A stretch of 64,000 nt of DNA from Plotosus lineatus (taxonomy: Eukaryota; Chordata; Actinopteri; Siluriformes; Plotosidae), in contig CM045731.1 in NCBI GenBank assembly GCA_024760905.1, positions 52,573,501 to 52,637,500 of the forward strand, given 5' to 3'. Below the pieces are notes generated by a model that saw nothing but the letters and a program-made list of their open reading frames with translations, did no database searches and was not told where the DNA came from. Shown in pieces: positions 63,500 to 64,000 of the stretch; position 1 is the first letter of the stretch, and the number at the start of each line of letters is the position of its first letter. A program made the position numbers and the translations under genes.

Positions 63500-63745
63500 G
63501 AGGGGTAGACGCATTCACATGCCTCCTTTCTGTGACATGCAGTGCTGCCACCCGCCTCTTTATGAACTGCTGTGCATGTGAAGGTGGTTAAATACACTTG
63601 GAGGAAAAGGGCTTATCTGCCCCTTTTGTACGAATGAGCTCACAGATGCCCGCGTAAGAGCACGGCCAGTTAGCTCCCATGGTCTCCCGGTCACGGATGG
63701 CTGTGGTATCAACCTGGATCCAAACTTTCGAGTTCCAGGATGGAT
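63500..63745 (-). repeat. SINE family D, inverted
   Basis: 'GAATGAGCTCACAGATGCCC', 'CCAGTTAGCTCCCATGGTC' and 'CGGATGGCTGTGGTATCAAC', collinear in reverse with 56185-56530. Confidence 0.65.
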
Positions 63746-64000
63746 CGTCATGCACCACTCAGAAGCTAGTTGAATTTAATTCCTGTATATAATCTTGTTC
63801 TGACTCATCATGTCTCTTCTGTCCCAGTAAACAGTGTGTAGTATTATAGTACATACACAGGGACGTGAGAGTACATGGCCAGTTGCTTTAAAGGCTTGCG
63901 AGTGTCTTCTCACTGCCTGAGAATGTTTATAACATTCAGAGCTTTCGCTTTGCTTCAGCAATTGAAGGCTTTCCAGCTTTGGTTGCATCCCGAGGGTGTT

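Overview
The window looks like a ray-finned (teleost-grade) fish genome. It has intron-split vertebrate genes, a Rex3-type retroelement, Tc1 and hAT transposons, several tRNA-derived SINE families and many (TA)n/(CA)n microsatellites. Nothing bacterial or organellar is present. The exact species cannot be read from the sequence.

Only two host genes are supported, both on the + strand near the right end. igfbp6 (secreted IGF-binding protein) is complete in four coding exons: 39252-39576, 40218-40252, 40579-40698 and 48709-48822. Together they give 594 nt, or 197 residues. The reading frame holds only if exon 2 ends at a GC donor four bases before a competing GT. pip4k2c (phosphatidylinositol-5-phosphate 4-kinase type-2 gamma) starts 5.5 kb downstream. 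It contributes exons 1-4 (54362-54520, 56665-56762, 60748-60844, 61365-61511), which encode the first 167 residues; the rest lies beyond the window. A weak, incomplete minus-strand exon with zinc-finger-like character sits at 31006-31186.

The rest is mostly mobile DNA. Region 1-12 kb: nested pogo/Tigger-like elements flanked by TA, a 983-bp foldback element and a truncated RTE LINE. Region 12.3-13.8 kb: remnant of a transposon carrying a SWIM-associated-type protein and a THAP-domain protein. Region 15-31 kb: Tigger-like elements, an hAT MITE inserted in a CENP-B-like transposase, a minus-strand RTE LINE with a 506-codon open frame, and Rex3. Region 33-48 kb: SINEs, a target-site-flanked near-full-length RTE LINE in igfbp6 intron 3, and a cluster of ~175-bp units flanked by (TA)n. 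Region 50-51.6 kb: complete but dead Tc1 element. Region 57.3-60.5 kb: second full-length RTE LINE, in pip4k2c intron 2.

The most unusual structure is the ~175-bp repeat unit at about 13.0-13.3, 33.7, 45.8 and 46.9-47.5 kb. Each complete copy contains what reads as a hammerhead ribozyme, with a CTGAAGA core, a GAAA core, a palindromic stem III and a closing stem I. This suggests a Penelope-like or retrozyme-like retroelement. A second theme is a three-way modular relation. The RTE LINE has 5' monomers that vary from 1 to 7. A tRNA-headed SINE family carries pieces of both the 5' and 3' ends of that LINE. Other copies of the same SINE end instead in an L2-type tail.
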